Below are positions 30,621 through 41,283 of a stretch of 64,000 nt of DNA, in pieces; within the stretch, counting starts at the first letter, position 1; each line of letters starts with the position of its first letter. A program made the position numbers and the translations under genes. This stretch comes from Shewanella sp. AS1. Its GTDB lineage: Bacteria; Pseudomonadota; Gammaproteobacteria; Enterobacterales; Shewanellaceae. The stretch is taken from contig NZ_JAKCLJ010000013.1 in assembly GCF_021412565.1 (NCBI RefSeq), forward strand, positions 1 through 64,000. The letters run 5' to 3'. The notes beneath the pieces are model-generated. The model searched no databases. It saw nothing but the letters and a program-made list of their open reading frames with translations, and was not told the DNA's origin.

Positions 30621-32021
30621 CTAGTAATCTTTACGAATATCGACAAAGTGTCCCGCCACCGCAGCGGCCGCGGCCATTGCCGGACTCACCAGGTGAGTGC
30701 GACTGCCGCGTCCCTGACGCCCTTCAAAATTGCGGTTACTGGTAGAGGCGCAGCGATCACCAGCCTCCAGCCTGTCATCGTTCATCGCCAGACACATGGA
30801 GCAGCCTGGCAAACGCCACTCGAAGCCCGCCTCGATAAAGATCTTATCCAGACCTTCCGCCTCGGCCTGCGCCTTCACCAGACCCGAACCGGGCACCACA
30901 ATGGCCGTGACCCCCTCGGCCACCTTACGTCCTTTGGCTTGCAAAGCCGCCGAGCGCAGATCTTCGATGCGCGAATTGGTACAGGAGCCGATAAACACCT
31001 TATTAATGCTCACGTCTGTCATAAGAGTGCCGGGTTTAAGGGCGATATATTCCAGCGCCTTTTCGATACTCGTGCGCGCCGTGGGATTGCTGGCATCCAG
31101 AGGGTTCGGCACTGCCTGATCGATAGCCACGACCTGCCCGGGGTTAGTGCCCCAGGTCAGCTGCGGCGCGATATCGCTGCCATTTAAGATCACATGGGCA
31201 TCAAACTGAGCATCCTCATCACTTTTAAGAGTTTTCCAATAACTCACTGCGGCATCCCACTCGCTGCCTTTAGGGGCAAATTCGCGCCCCTCAAGATAGG
31301 CGATTGTGGTCTCGTCCGGCGCTATCATCCCCGCCTTGGCGCCCATTTCGATGGCCATATTACAAACCGTCATCCGCCCCTCCATGGAGAGGCTGCGAAT
31401 AGCTTCGCCGCAGAACTCAACCACGAAACCCGTGCCGCCATCCATGCCTATCTTGCCGATGATCGCAAGCACAATATCTTTGGCCGTGATCCCCTCACTC
31501 ACCCGCCCTTTCACCTCAATTTTCATCGTCCTTGCTTTGAGCTGACGCAGAGTTTGGGTGGCCATCACATGCTCAACTTCCGAGGTGCCTATGCCAAAGG
31601 CCAGCGCGCCAAAGGCGCCGTGGGTCGCGGTATGGGAATCGCCGCAGACGATCACAGTGCCGGGCAGAGTGATCCCAAGCTCTGGACCCATCACATGGAC
31701 GATTCCCTGATTTTTATGGTGAATATCATAGAGGCGCACCCCAAACTCTTTACAGTTTTGCGCCAGGGTTTCTACCTGGGTGCGTGCCATTGGACTCAGG
31801 GCATCGAGACTGGCGCTCTTGGTGGAGGTATTGTGATCCATGGTCGCGAAGGTTTTGTGTGGCGCACGCAGTTTGCGTCCCGCCACTTTTAAACCGCTAA
31901 AGGCCTGAGGTGAAGTCACCTCATGTACTAGGTGCCTGTCCACATAGATAAGCGGCGCCTCTCCCTCTGGCTCGGCAACCAGATGACTCTGCCATACCTT
32001 TTCATAAAGTGTCTTCGCCAT
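30621..32021 (-). CDS. leuC: 3-isopropylmalate dehydratase large subunit LeuC
   Basis: LeuC is an aconitase-family protein that carries the [4Fe-4S] cluster of isopropylmalate isomerase. Cluster cysteines are visible in [12 protein letters not shown] (about 345) and in [10 protein letters not shown] (about 407). Active-site segments [12 protein letters not shown] (about 129) and [18 protein letters not shown] are intact. Length 466 aa, with an AGAGG ribosome site. It abuts leuB directly. Confidence 0.98.
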   Translation of the reverse strand: MAKTLYEKVWQSHLVAEPEGEAPLIYVDRHLVHEVTSPQAFSGLKVAGRKLRAPHKTFATMDHNTSTKSASLDALSPMARTQVETLAQNCKEFGVRLYDIHHKNQGIVHVMGPELGITLPGTVIVCGDSHTATHGAFGALAFGIGTSEVEHVMATQTLRQLKARTMKIEVKGRVSEGITAKDIVLAIIGKIGMDGGTGFVVEFCGEAIRSLSMEGRMTVCNMAIEMGAKAGMIAPDETTIAYLEGREFAPKGSEWDAAVSYWKTLKSDEDAQFDAHVILNGSDIAPQLTWGTNPGQVVAIDQAVPNPLDASNPTARTSIEKALEYIALKPGTLMTDVSINKVFIGSCTNSRIEDLRSAALQAKGRKVAEGVTAIVVPGSGLVKAQAEAEGLDKIFIEAGFEWRLPGCSMCLAMNDDRLEAGDRCASTSNRNFEGRQGRGSRTHLVSPAMAAAAAVAGHFVDIRKDY

Positions 32022-33158
<1,137 letters not shown>

Positions 33159-33164
33159 TTATGC

Positions 33165-34736
33165 TTATACACCGCCAAGGGCTGTGCGTTTCTGTTGGAT
33201 GCGATTTTTACTCTCTGCGACCTGATCCGCCCTGTGGGTCAGGTTCATCACATGGATCAGCGCCTGCGCCGAGGCCTCGACCACATCGGTCGCCAGCCCA
33301 AGACCATGGAAATTCTGACCAAGATAATTAGCGGTAATGTCCACCTGTCCTAGGGCATCTTGACCTTCGCCCTTGGCACTTAATTTGTAGCTAGAGAGAT
33401 TAATCTTGCAGCCGCTGGCGCGGGTGATGGCGTTATAGGCCGCATCGACAGGGCCATTACCAGTGGCTGCTTCGGTCACTATGCTGTCACCCACCTGCAG
33501 ACTGACTGTGGCCGTGGCCTGCCCCTGAGTCGAGTCGGCATGCACTACCAGCTGCGGCAACACATAGTGGTTTTCCTCCACCGCCTGAGCATTCATAAAC
33601 ACTAAGGCTTCTAGGTCATAATCGAATACCTGCCCCTTCTTGTCGGCCAGGTTTAAAAATGCCTCGTAAAGCTGATCCAGATCGTAATCCTGCTCGCCGT
33701 AGCCCATCTCCTGCATGCGATGCTTAATCACATGGCGACCGGAGCGTGAGGTCATATTCAGTGTGTTTCGATTCAGGCCAATGCTTTCCGGCGTCATGAT
33801 TTCATAAGTATTTTTTGCCTTTAACATGCCGTCCTGATGTATGCCCGATGAGTGAGTAAAGGCATTGGCGCCCACTATCGCTTTGTTCGCCTGGATAGGC
33901 ATATTACAAAGCTGACTGACCAAACTTGAGGTGCGGTGGATCTCTTTAGCCCGTATGCCTGTCTCTAATCCCAACATATCTTTACGGGTTGCGATGATCA
34001 TGGCGATCTCTTCCAAAGAACAGTTACCGGCGCGCTCACCTATGCCATTGATTGTACATTCGATCTGCCGCGCACCTTGCTGCACCGCACTGATAGAGTT
34101 GGCAACAGATAAGCCCAAATCGTCATGGCAATGGACTGAAATCACCGCCTGATCGATATTGGGCACACGATTAAACAGGGTCTGGATAATACCGCCAAAT
34201 TCGCTCGGCACTGTGTAACCCACAGTGTCGGGAATATTGATTGTCTTTGCCCCAGCGTTAATGGCCGCTTCAACCATACGGCACAGGTTATCTATCGGGG
34301 TGCGCCCCGCATCTTCACAGGAAAACTCCACATCATCGGTGAAACGGCGGGCATATTTGACCGCGCCGACCGCCATCTCCAATACCTGATCGAACGAACG
34401 CTTTAATTTACTCTGCACATGAATATCGGAGGTGGAGATAAAGGTGTGGATACGGAACTGCTCCGCCACAGACAAGGCTTGCGCTGCGGCATCGATATCT
34501 TTTTCCAGGGCCCGAGATAACCCACAGACTCGGCTGTTCTTGACTGTGCGGGCTATGGTTTGCACCGATTCAAAGTCTCCCGGCGAAGAGACAGGAAAGC
34601 CCACTTCCATCACATCGACACCCAGACGTTCGAGTGACAATGCGATCTGTAATTTCTCCTTTACCGATAGGCTGGCGGCTAACGCCTGCTCACCATCTCT
34701 TAGGGTCGTATCAAATATTATCACTCGGTTAGACAT
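33165..34736 (-). CDS. leuA: 2-isopropylmalate synthase LeuA
   Basis: LeuA condenses acetyl-CoA with 2-oxoisovalerate, the committed step of leucine synthesis. The HMGL-like TIM barrel begins with [12 protein letters not shown] (about residues 8-19). The metal site HCHDDLG (about 202) and the regulatory C-terminal LeuA domain that binds leucine (about 390-510) are present. Length 523 aa. GGAG lies 7 nt before the ATG. Expression is controlled by the attenuator just upstream and, by homology, the protein is inhibited by leucine. Confidence 0.98.
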   Translation of the reverse strand: MSNRVIIFDTTLRDGEQALAASLSVKEKLQIALSLERLGVDVMEVGFPVSSPGDFESVQTIARTVKNSRVCGLSRALEKDIDAAAQALSVAEQFRIHTFISTSDIHVQSKLKRSFDQVLEMAVGAVKYARRFTDDVEFSCEDAGRTPIDNLCRMVEAAINAGAKTINIPDTVGYTVPSEFGGIIQTLFNRVPNIDQAVISVHCHDDLGLSVANSISAVQQGARQIECTINGIGERAGNCSLEEIAMIIATRKDMLGLETGIRAKEIHRTSSLVSQLCNMPIQANKAIVGANAFTHSSGIHQDGMLKAKNTYEIMTPESIGLNRNTLNMTSRSGRHVIKHRMQEMGYGEQDYDLDQLYEAFLNLADKKGQVFDYDLEALVFMNAQAVEENHYVLPQLVVHADSTQGQATATVSLQVGDSIVTEAATGNGPVDAAYNAITRASGCKINLSSYKLSAKGEGQDALGQVDITANYLGQNFHGLGLATDVVEASAQALIHVMNLTHRADQVAESKNRIQQKRTALGGV

Positions 34737-34790
34737 CTACTTTCTCCATCAAGATTGAGTCGCTATCTGACTTTCCATTGCCCCACAAAC

Positions 34791-34820
34791 AAAAAACCCC
34801 GCGATGTTAGGCGCGGGGTT
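34791..34820 (-). terminator. leu operon attenuator
   Basis: A 9-bp GC-rich stem (aaccccgcg / cgcggggtt; arms 34812-34820 and 34795-34803) followed by a run of T on the minus strand, about 55 bp before leuA. The 5' arm (CCGCGC) is complementary to GCGCGG near the end of the leader peptide gene. An alternative antiterminator can therefore form when the ribosome stalls on the leucine codons. Confidence 0.82.
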
Positions 34821-34854
34821 TATGAATGCTGGGTGTGTTATTAAGCGTGCAGCA

Positions 34855-34923
34855 CTACATTCTCCGCGCAGGATCTGCGAGAGTGAGAATGAGGAGGCTG
34901 AGTTGTGCACGGTTAATTGTCAT
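34855..34923 (-). CDS. leuL: leu operon leader peptide
   Basis: A 22-codon frame between the leu promoter and the attenuator. Five of residues 8-15 are leucine (QLSLLILTL), all encoded by CTC. It ends RRM then TAG, about 35 nt before the attenuator stem. The arrangement is that of a ribosome-stalling leader: starvation for leucyl-tRNA stalls the ribosome and prevents the terminator from forming. The ribosome site is weak. The peptide itself probably has no function. Confidence 0.8.
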   Translation of the reverse strand: MTINRAQLSLLILTLADPARRM

Positions 34924-34990
34924 AGCTTGAATTTCAGTTTTACTTTCACAAACGTTAATTAATGATTCACTTTTTCCTTTGAACGTTTAA

Positions 34991-35019
34991 TTTTTAACTG
35001 CTGTTGTTTTAATAGTCAA
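34991..35019 (-). promoter_or_regulatory. leu operon promoter
   Basis: On the minus strand TTGACT (-35, 35014-35019) and TAAAAA (-10, 34991-34996) are spaced 17 bp apart, about 68 nt before the leader peptide start. Confidence 0.6.
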
Positions 35020-35238
35020 CCTTAATTTTCGGCAACAGCCCAATTTGCGCCGCAAAGCTTATTATTCACTGGCATCTTACGCCCTCCCCGCTTGCAGATA
35101 ACGAATGTGCAGTCACATACTAGGGACGGCGATTTACTCTGCCCTAAACGATATATTTTTTATGCAATTACCTACAAATTATAGGTATAATCCCGCGAGT
35201 AATGGCTTACTTGGCAATTGGTTTTGGAGTTTTATAAA
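35020..35238. other. Divergent region, leu operon / TPR gene
   Basis: No gene is seen. A TATAAT at 35186-35191, about 50 nt before the TPR gene, may be its -10 box, but no good -35 box accompanies it. Confidence 0.4.
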
Positions 35239-36978
35239 ATGGATTTTCGTTGCATAGTGCTCTTGCTTAGCCTCTGGCTGGCACCGGCGTGGGCCGACAC
35301 TATGACTGAGCTGAATGATTTAGCTGACAAAGTATATCAATATCCCAGCGACACCCTGTCAGGACTGAGCCGATTAGAACATGACGATGAGCTGCAAAAA
35401 TCATCAGCAGCAGCGCAATTCAGAGCGGCATTATTGAAGTGTGAGGCCTATGTTCAGCTCGGTGAAAATGAAGCTGCAATCAATTTGGCACGCTTAAATA
35501 ATGCCAAAGCCAGATCAGACAATATCCCGCAGGCGGGGCCCTATTTCTTAAACTGCATGGCCGCAGCTTATATCAATTATGGCGACCTAGGTCAGGCCCT
35601 GACCTTAGTCGATACTGCCATTTTTCAATCCCGTGAGTTGCAACAAGCCGCGTCCCTGGTCAATGGTCTCCTGCTCAGAGCGCGCATCAGTATCCAGATG
35701 AGTGACAAGGATAACGCCTTGGAAGATCTGCGTCTGGCCCAAGATATCTACCTGGATGCAGAGCGGCAGGTCGACTGGATAGTCCCGCCCCAAGCCTATA
35801 TTCAACTCACAATGGCACAACTGTTACTGTTAAAGGGCGAACTGAATCCAGCTTTTTTTCTTGCTAAACACGCCCTGAAACATCCACAAGTTACAGGAAA
35901 GGTTAAATTAGCCGCCTTGCTAGATCTGGCCAAAATTGCCCATCTTAATCAAGAGTTCAGCATCCGGGATGAAACCCTCTTAGCGGCCAAAACCTTAACG
36001 CCTGAGCTGGCCAGTGCCACTGAGCTGGCCGAATATTACACTCAGCTGGCCGAGGTTGAGTTTCTGCGTGATAACCATAAAACCGCCCTGCAAATGCTCA
36101 ACATCGCACTCAACACCTTTAAAGAGCAGAAGAAGATTCATTATACCCAGCGGGCGAGTCGCCTATTGGCTCAAATTTATCTGGCCGACAATGAGGTAGA
36201 ATCCGGCTTAAGTGTGATGCAACAGGTGATTGATAACGCTCGGCGCAGCAATCAATATGATGAGCTGGTCGCCTGCTATCAGATATTGAGCGACTATTTT
36301 GTCGCCGCTGGCGATTTTCAGCAGGCCTATCGCTACCAGCTGGAACGTTTTAATGCCGCGAAAAAAAGAGACGAGCAACTTAAACGTACTCGGCAGGAAC
36401 AAGTGAAGACACAACTGAGCCATTATCAGCAAAGGCTGCAAAACACAGCGTCACAATCAGGCTCGTTAACCAACACTCTGAACTACAACACGCTTCTTCT
36501 TATCGGCTTATTACTGCTGTTGCTCATCATCCTTATCCTGTTCATTTCGCGCCCGGGCGCTAAGGCGAAACTGCCGTTGCGTGAGGCCCAGCTTACCTTA
36601 AGCGAGAAAATGGACGTATTGCTTTCGACGGCCAAACAGCTGGCGTTTCCCCTGACGCTACTACAAATCAATGTTGCGGCAATACCACAGGACGATATCG
36701 CCCAGTTAATTACCGATCTGCAGAGCAAGCTGCGCCGGCAGGATATCTTGCTCCATAACCGCGGGGCAAACATACTTATCATGCTGCCATTTACCTCCGA
36801 AAACGGTGCAACAGGACTGATTAATCAGCTCGAAGAGATGCTAGTGCCCCTGCAACTGAGTAGAAAACTTGCCATCGGCATGGCCTCGATGCAACAACAT
36901 GACAGCCTGAATTCACTGATAAAACGGGCGAATATGGATCAGCTCAGCCGCTATAACGAAAGGCGTATAACGGGTTAA
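35239..36978 (+). CDS. Exported TPR protein with a decayed GGDEF-like domain
   Basis: A 579-aa membrane protein. A signal peptide (about residues 1-19, ending APAWA) is followed by a periplasmic helical region of tetratricopeptide-like repeats (about 25-375), a coiled coil, and one membrane segment (about 417-437). The cytoplasmic C-terminus (about 450-579) follows the GGDEF fold pattern: FPLTLLQINV, then LRRQDILLHNRGANILIMLP, then a segment like LAIGMASMQ. The signature GGDEF is replaced by NRGAN (about 507-511), so no diguanylate cyclase activity is expected; it could be a sensor or scaffold. The ATG at 35239 follows GGAG. Its stop overlaps the convergent recQ end by 4 bases. Confidence 0.75.
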   Translation: MDFRCIVLLLSLWLAPAWADTMTELNDLADKVYQYPSDTLSGLSRLEHDDELQKSSAAAQFRAALLKCEAYVQLGENEAAINLARLNNAKARSDNIPQAGPYFLNCMAAAYINYGDLGQALTLVDTAIFQSRELQQAASLVNGLLLRARISIQMSDKDNALEDLRLAQDIYLDAERQVDWIVPPQAYIQLTMAQLLLLKGELNPAFFLAKHALKHPQVTGKVKLAALLDLAKIAHLNQEFSIRDETLLAAKTLTPELASATELAEYYTQLAEVEFLRDNHKTALQMLNIALNTFKEQKKIHYTQRASRLLAQIYLADNEVESGLSVMQQVIDNARRSNQYDELVACYQILSDYFVAAGDFQQAYRYQLERFNAAKKRDEQLKRTRQEQVKTQLSHYQQRLQNTASQSGSLTNTLNYNTLLLIGLLLLLLIILILFISRPGAKAKLPLREAQLTLSEKMDVLLSTAKQLAFPLTLLQINVAAIPQDDIAQLITDLQSKLRRQDILLHNRGANILIMLPFTSENGATGLINQLEEMLVPLQLSRKLAIGMASMQQHDSLNSLIKRANMDQLSRYNERRITG

Positions 36979-38825
36979 AGGCTGGACTTGCCCTCGGTGA
37001 GATAGTCATTAATCTCATCGAGGAACTCGCCGCCAAAGCGGTTGAGTTTGGTTTCTCCCACACCATTAACCGCCAGCATCTCGCCTGGGCTTGTGGGTAA
37101 CATGGCGGCCATCTCCGCTAAGGTGGCATCGTTAAATACCAGATAGGGTGGCACATCCAGCTCTTCAGCGAGGGTGCGGCGCAGGAGTTTTAAGCGCGCA
37201 AATAGCTTCCTGTCGTAACTCAGTGGTGCCCGACTGCTGGAGCGGCGCTTGATCGGATTCGTTAAGATGATCCTCGGCTCGGCCAGCTGCAGCGGGATCT
37301 CGCCTTTGAGTACGGCTCTCGCCTGAGGATTAAGTTTGATCGACGAGCCTCGGGTAATATCCTGACTGGCAAAACCTAAGTGGATTAACTGACGGGTAAT
37401 ACTCAGCCAAAACTCATGGCTCTTCTCTTTGCCTATGCCCCAGGTGGATAACTTGTCATGGCCTCTGTCCACCACGCTGGCAGCTCTAGACCCCCTCAAT
37501 ACCTCGATAAGGTGATTGATACCGAAGGTCTGCTGTAACCTGAAGATACAAGAGAGCACCTTCTGCGCATCCTCCACGCCATCATAACGCTTAGGCGGGT
37601 CGAGACAGATATCGCAGTTACCGCAGGGCTCTGAGGCACTCTCATCGAAATAGTGCAGCAGCACCTGTCGCCGACAGGTTTGCGCCTCAGCAAAGGCCGC
37701 CATGGTATGCAGTTTATGGAACTCGACTTGCTGCTGCGGCCCTGGCTCAAGCTGCTCGATAAGATGGCGCACCCGGCCGATATCGGCGGGGTCAAACAGC
37801 ATTAACGCCTCGGCGTCCAGACCATCACGCCCGGCGCGTCCTGTCTCCTGATAATAGGCTTCTATGCTCTTGGGGATATCGTAATGCACCACAAAACGCA
37901 CATTGGACTTATTAATCCCCATGCCAAAGGCAACCGTTGCCACCACAATTTCCAGCTGATCTTTTAAAAAGCGATCCTGAATATCGGCGCGCTCTTCTTG
38001 CTTCTTGCCCGCGTGATAACCATCGGCTTTATACCCCTGCAGGCGCAGACGCTCGGCCACCTCATCGACCCGGCGGCGACTGCTGCAATAGATGATGCCA
38101 CTGTTACCATTTTGCGCCTGAATAAACTGCCGTAGCTGATTGGCCGCATTGAGTTTTTCTGCCACCGTATAGCGGATGTTGGGACGGTCGAAACTGGTGA
38201 GCAGCACATAGGGAGCAATGCCTAAACGCTGACAGATATCTTCACGGGTCGCCTGATCGGCCGTGGCCGTCAGCGCCATCACAGGCACGGCGGGGAAAAG
38301 CTGTTTCAGTTGGCCTAGGGCGGCATATTCGGGCCTGAAATCGTGACCCCATTGGGAGATGCAGTGGGCCTCATCGATGGCAAACAGCGAGAGGGGAAGG
38401 TGTTTAAGCCGCTCAATAAAACTGGGCATCAGCAGACGTTCGGGAGAAACATAAAGCAGCTTAAGCTCACCACTGTGTAAGCGAGAAAACAGCTGCTGCG
38501 CCTCTTCCCTTGGCAAGGATGAATTCAGATAGCCTGCGGCCACCCCCATCTGTTTTAGGCTGTCGACCTGATCTTTCATCAATGAGATAAGCGGCGATAC
38601 CACGACTGTCAGACCCGGCATCAGCAGCGCCGGTAGCTGATAGCACAGGCTCTTGCCGCCACCCGTCGGCATAATGACCAAGGTGTCCTGACCTAGAAAA
38701 GCCTGATCCATCACCTCACGCTGGCCCTCTCTGAAGGTGCGATAGCCAAACACCGCCTGCAAAGTCGTTGCAAGCGGATCCATATCTTCAACTCTCGGGG
38801 CTATGGTGCTGACGCTGGCGTCCAT
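36975..38825 (-). CDS. recQ: ATP-dependent DNA helicase RecQ
   Basis: RecQ is a 3'-5' helicase of the RecF recombination pathway. Walker A TGGGKS is at about residues 54-59 and the DEAH box (AIDEAHCISQWGHDFRP) at about 153. The arginine-finger region YYQETGRAGRDG follows. The RQC zinc site uses cysteines in TCRRQVLLHYF and CGNCDICLDPP. A C-terminal HRDC domain (about 535-605) completes the protein. At 616 aa it is typical; a start at Met15 is also possible. In E. coli recQ also lies close to rarD and yigI. Confidence 0.97.
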   Translation of the reverse strand: MDASVSTIAPRVEDMDPLATTLQAVFGYRTFREGQREVMDQAFLGQDTLVIMPTGGGKSLCYQLPALLMPGLTVVVSPLISLMKDQVDSLKQMGVAAGYLNSSLPREEAQQLFSRLHSGELKLLYVSPERLLMPSFIERLKHLPLSLFAIDEAHCISQWGHDFRPEYAALGQLKQLFPAVPVMALTATADQATREDICQRLGIAPYVLLTSFDRPNIRYTVAEKLNAANQLRQFIQAQNGNSGIIYCSSRRRVDEVAERLRLQGYKADGYHAGKKQEERADIQDRFLKDQLEIVVATVAFGMGINKSNVRFVVHYDIPKSIEAYYQETGRAGRDGLDAEALMLFDPADIGRVRHLIEQLEPGPQQQVEFHKLHTMAAFAEAQTCRRQVLLHYFDESASEPCGNCDICLDPPKRYDGVEDAQKVLSCIFRLQQTFGINHLIEVLRGSRAASVVDRGHDKLSTWGIGKEKSHEFWLSITRQLIHLGFASQDITRGSSIKLNPQARAVLKGEIPLQLAEPRIILTNPIKRRSSSRAPLSYDRKLFARLKLLRRTLAEELDVPPYLVFNDATLAEMAAMLPTSPGEMLAVNGVGETKLNRFGGEFLDEINDYLTEGKSSL

Positions 38826-39031
38826 CTCATCTCATTTTTAGTAATAAGGCCGCCTATTCTAATCAAGCGGGGCGGTCTTGTCTCGGCTAGCGGCAGATTT
38901 ACTGTCACTTTTCTTATCCCCTAAGCACTGGCGACCACTTAGACGGAATACCTGTTTAAAAAAGCGACAAGCCGCTGTTATTTGTACACAATTAGCGATA
39001 GGTTATTAAGCAAATACAGGGAGTAATTAGC

Positions 39032-39508
39032 ATGACTCAAGCGAGTATCACCCAAGTTCAACAAGAGATGATCACGACAGTTGCCGACATTTTCAGCCAC
39101 AAGATGCCCTTTAATAATCTGCTGGGGCTCGAGATCTTGCGTTACGACATAACGGCGACCGAAGTCAGCTTTAAGATGCAAGACAGCTTAATCGGCAATA
39201 TCCACCATAAAATCTTACATGGCGGCGTCACCGCAACTGTGCTGGATGTGGTTGGCGGAATGACGGCGTTTGCAGGCCTAGTAGCCAGCCGCAATGATTG
39301 GCAACTGGATGAACTGATAGCCCGGCTGCAAACGTTAAGCACAATCGACCTGCGCATCGATTTCCTGCGCCCAGGACGCGGACACCTTTTTACCGGCACA
39401 GGCACAGTGATCCGTGCCGGCAACCGGGTATCTGTGTGTCGCATGGAGCTGCATAACGAACTAGGCGATCATATCGCCTTCGGTACCGGCACCTATATGG
39501 TGGGGTAA
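39032..39508 (+). CDS. yigI: Hotdog-fold thioesterase YigI
   Basis: A 158-aa cytoplasmic protein with a single hotdog fold. The active-site helix HGGVTATVLDVVGGMTA (about residues 63-79) is of the PaaI/YigI type, and the strand pair IDLRIDFLRPGRG is also typical. It probably hydrolyses acyl-CoA thioesters; YigI of E. coli acts on medium and long acyl chains. GGGAG lies 8 nt before the ATG. It precedes rarD on the same strand and diverges from recQ, conserving the E. coli neighbourhood. Confidence 0.83.
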   Translation: MTQASITQVQQEMITTVADIFSHKMPFNNLLGLEILRYDITATEVSFKMQDSLIGNIHHKILHGGVTATVLDVVGGMTAFAGLVASRNDWQLDELIARLQTLSTIDLRIDFLRPGRGHLFTGTGTVIRAGNRVSVCRMELHNELGDHIAFGTGTYMVG

Positions 39509-39657
39509 CTGCAGATGGGCAGCAACTGACGATGTAAACAGAACGGGACTCGGCTGGCAGATAAATACTACGCTAGCTTGGCCCCTTTAGTCACGCTATC
39601 CCTTGAGTCCTATCTCATTGCCACCTACAATGCCCTCCCCCAAGCTAAGATCACAAG

Positions 39658-40566
39658 ATGAATCACAAGACCATGGCTGACACCGAACATCGTAAAGGCA
39701 TAATGCTGGCAATTTGCGCCTACTGTCTTTGGGGCGTTGCTCCTATCTACTTTAAACTCTTGAATGAGATTTCAGCTACCGAGATCTTAGTCCATCGGGT
39801 GATCTGGTCATTTGTCTTTATGGTGATCCTGATGCAGTTCATCGGCGGATTTGGCAAACTCAGGCAGCTGTTTAAGCAGCCGAAACAGCTGGGGATTTTA
39901 AGCATCACCTCGGCGCTAATCGCCGGTAACTGGCTGCTGTTTATCTGGGCTGTGAATAATGATCATATGCTGGATGCCAGCCTGGGATACTTTATCAACC
40001 CGCTGTTTAATGTGTTGCTGGGTATGCTGTTCTTAAGTGAAAGGCTACGCAAACTACAATGGTTTGCTGTGACACTTGCCTTTATCGGTGTGATGGTGCA
40101 GCTGATCTCTTTCGGTTCGATCCCGCTGGTCTCACTAGCCTTAGCCGGCTCATTTGGATTTTATGGATTACTGCGCAAGAAAGTGAAGGTCGATGCCAAG
40201 ACAGGTTTATTGGTTGAAACCGCCCTCTTGATGCCAGTGGCGCTCTTCTACCTGTTTACAACCTTAGACAGTGCCAGCGCCAGCATGCTGACCAACAGCC
40301 TTGATATGAACCTGCTGCTGATGGCCGCAGGGGTGGTCACCTCTGTGCCGCTGCTCTGTTTTGCCGGGGCTGCAACCCGGATTCCCCTGTCTATGCTGGG
40401 CTTTTTTCAGTATATCGGCCCCAGCATCATGTTCATTCTGGCCATCAGCCTGTTCAATGAACAGTTCGATTTAGAAAAAGGGGTGACCTTTGTCTTTATC
40501 TGGAGTGCGCTGGTTATCTTCTCTCTGGATATGGTGTTACAAAGTCGGCGCCGACAGCGCGGCTAA
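39658..40566 (+). CDS. rarD: EamA family transporter RarD
   Basis: A 302-aa inner-membrane protein with ten predicted membrane segments, of the RarD subgroup of EamA (drug/metabolite) transporters. The N-terminus GIMLAICAYCLWGVAPIYFK and the segment AGNWLLFIWAVNNDHMLDASLGYFINPL are typical. The substrate is unknown; the name comes from a chloramphenicol-resistance phenotype. The start is uncertain between 39658 and 39673 because neither has a good ribosome site. Its last 30 bases overlap the convergent gene that follows. Confidence 0.88.
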   Translation: MNHKTMADTEHRKGIMLAICAYCLWGVAPIYFKLLNEISATEILVHRVIWSFVFMVILMQFIGGFGKLRQLFKQPKQLGILSITSALIAGNWLLFIWAVNNDHMLDASLGYFINPLFNVLLGMLFLSERLRKLQWFAVTLAFIGVMVQLISFGSIPLVSLALAGSFGFYGLLRKKVKVDAKTGLLVETALLMPVALFYLFTTLDSASASMLTNSLDMNLLLMAAGVVTSVPLLCFAGAATRIPLSMLGFFQYIGPSIMFILAISLFNEQFDLEKGVTFVFIWSALVIFSLDMVLQSRRRQRG

Positions 40567-41076
40567 TAAGGCCTCAGGCTGAGTCACACTCAGGATCAAC
40601 AGGTATCCCTCACTCGTTGGGATCATCAGGATATGGCGACTGCCGGTCACATTCAGCAGCGCCTTATCACTGCCAAACCGTTCATCTTTAAGCTTAAACC
40701 AGCCGAGCCTGTACTCCACCAGCGCCACACCATTACTGCGATAAAACAGCTCGGACGTATCGCTATCACCTAAATCGATTATTCGCGCCTCGGCCAGCGT
40801 CAGGCTGGCCAGCGGCAGTTGGGTTCCATAGAGCGGAATATTGAGCTCCAGCTGCCCGTCACGCACTGTGACATTGGCATTTTGAGCCTGATAATAGACC
40901 CAAGTGAGCAGACCAAGCACAAACAGCACCATGCCAAAAGAGGCGGACTTGGCCGTGGCCGGCATAGGCTTCACCTTGAGTAGCACCAGCAACAGCCCTA
41001 TCCCCAGCAGCAGGGAAAGATAAGCTATCTGAGTGGATGTATCGAAAGGTAAAAAGTCAAATACCTGTGTCGCCAT
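40537..41076 (-). CDS. Membrane protein with bacterial PH-like domain
   Basis: A 179-aa protein with two membrane segments (about residues 16-35 and 44-63). A beta-rich C-terminal domain (about 70-175; DGQLELNIPLYGTQLPLASL, then YRLGWFKL) resembles bacterial PH domains of the bPH_5/YyaB type. I chose the ATG at 41076; the longer frame upstream would begin with TTG inside the argA terminator hairpin region. Its 3' end overlaps rarD by 30 bases in antisense. Role unknown. Confidence 0.68.
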   Translation of the reverse strand: MATQVFDFLPFDTSTQIAYLSLLLGIGLLLVLLKVKPMPATAKSASFGMVLFVLGLLTWVYYQAQNANVTVRDGQLELNIPLYGTQLPLASLTLAEARIIDLGDSDTSELFYRSNGVALVEYRLGWFKLKDERFGSDKALLNVTGSRHILMIPTSEGYLLILSVTQPEALLAALSAPTL

Positions 41077-41175
41077 CTCGGCACTAACCTCTTGAAGGTA
41101 AAATGGATGCAAAGCAAGATAATCAGTTATTCTCTCCAGTGCAAGTCGCTCTAAAACCAAGCAAGCCTATAACAG

Positions 41176-41199
41176 AGAAACCACCCTGAGGTGGTTTCT
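41176..41199 (-). terminator. argA terminator (probable)
   Basis: A 10-bp perfect stem (agaaaccacc / ggtggtttct) with a 4-nt loop between argA and the PH-like gene. The U-tract on the minus strand (TTTCTCTGTTAT) is interrupted, so termination may be partial. Confidence 0.6.
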
Positions 41200-41283
41200 G
41201 TGCGCTGTCATCTTTCGAGACAAAATTGTCATCATGCGAGGCTCATACAGTAAAGCAAACCCGCTGAAGCCATTTTGGTAAAT

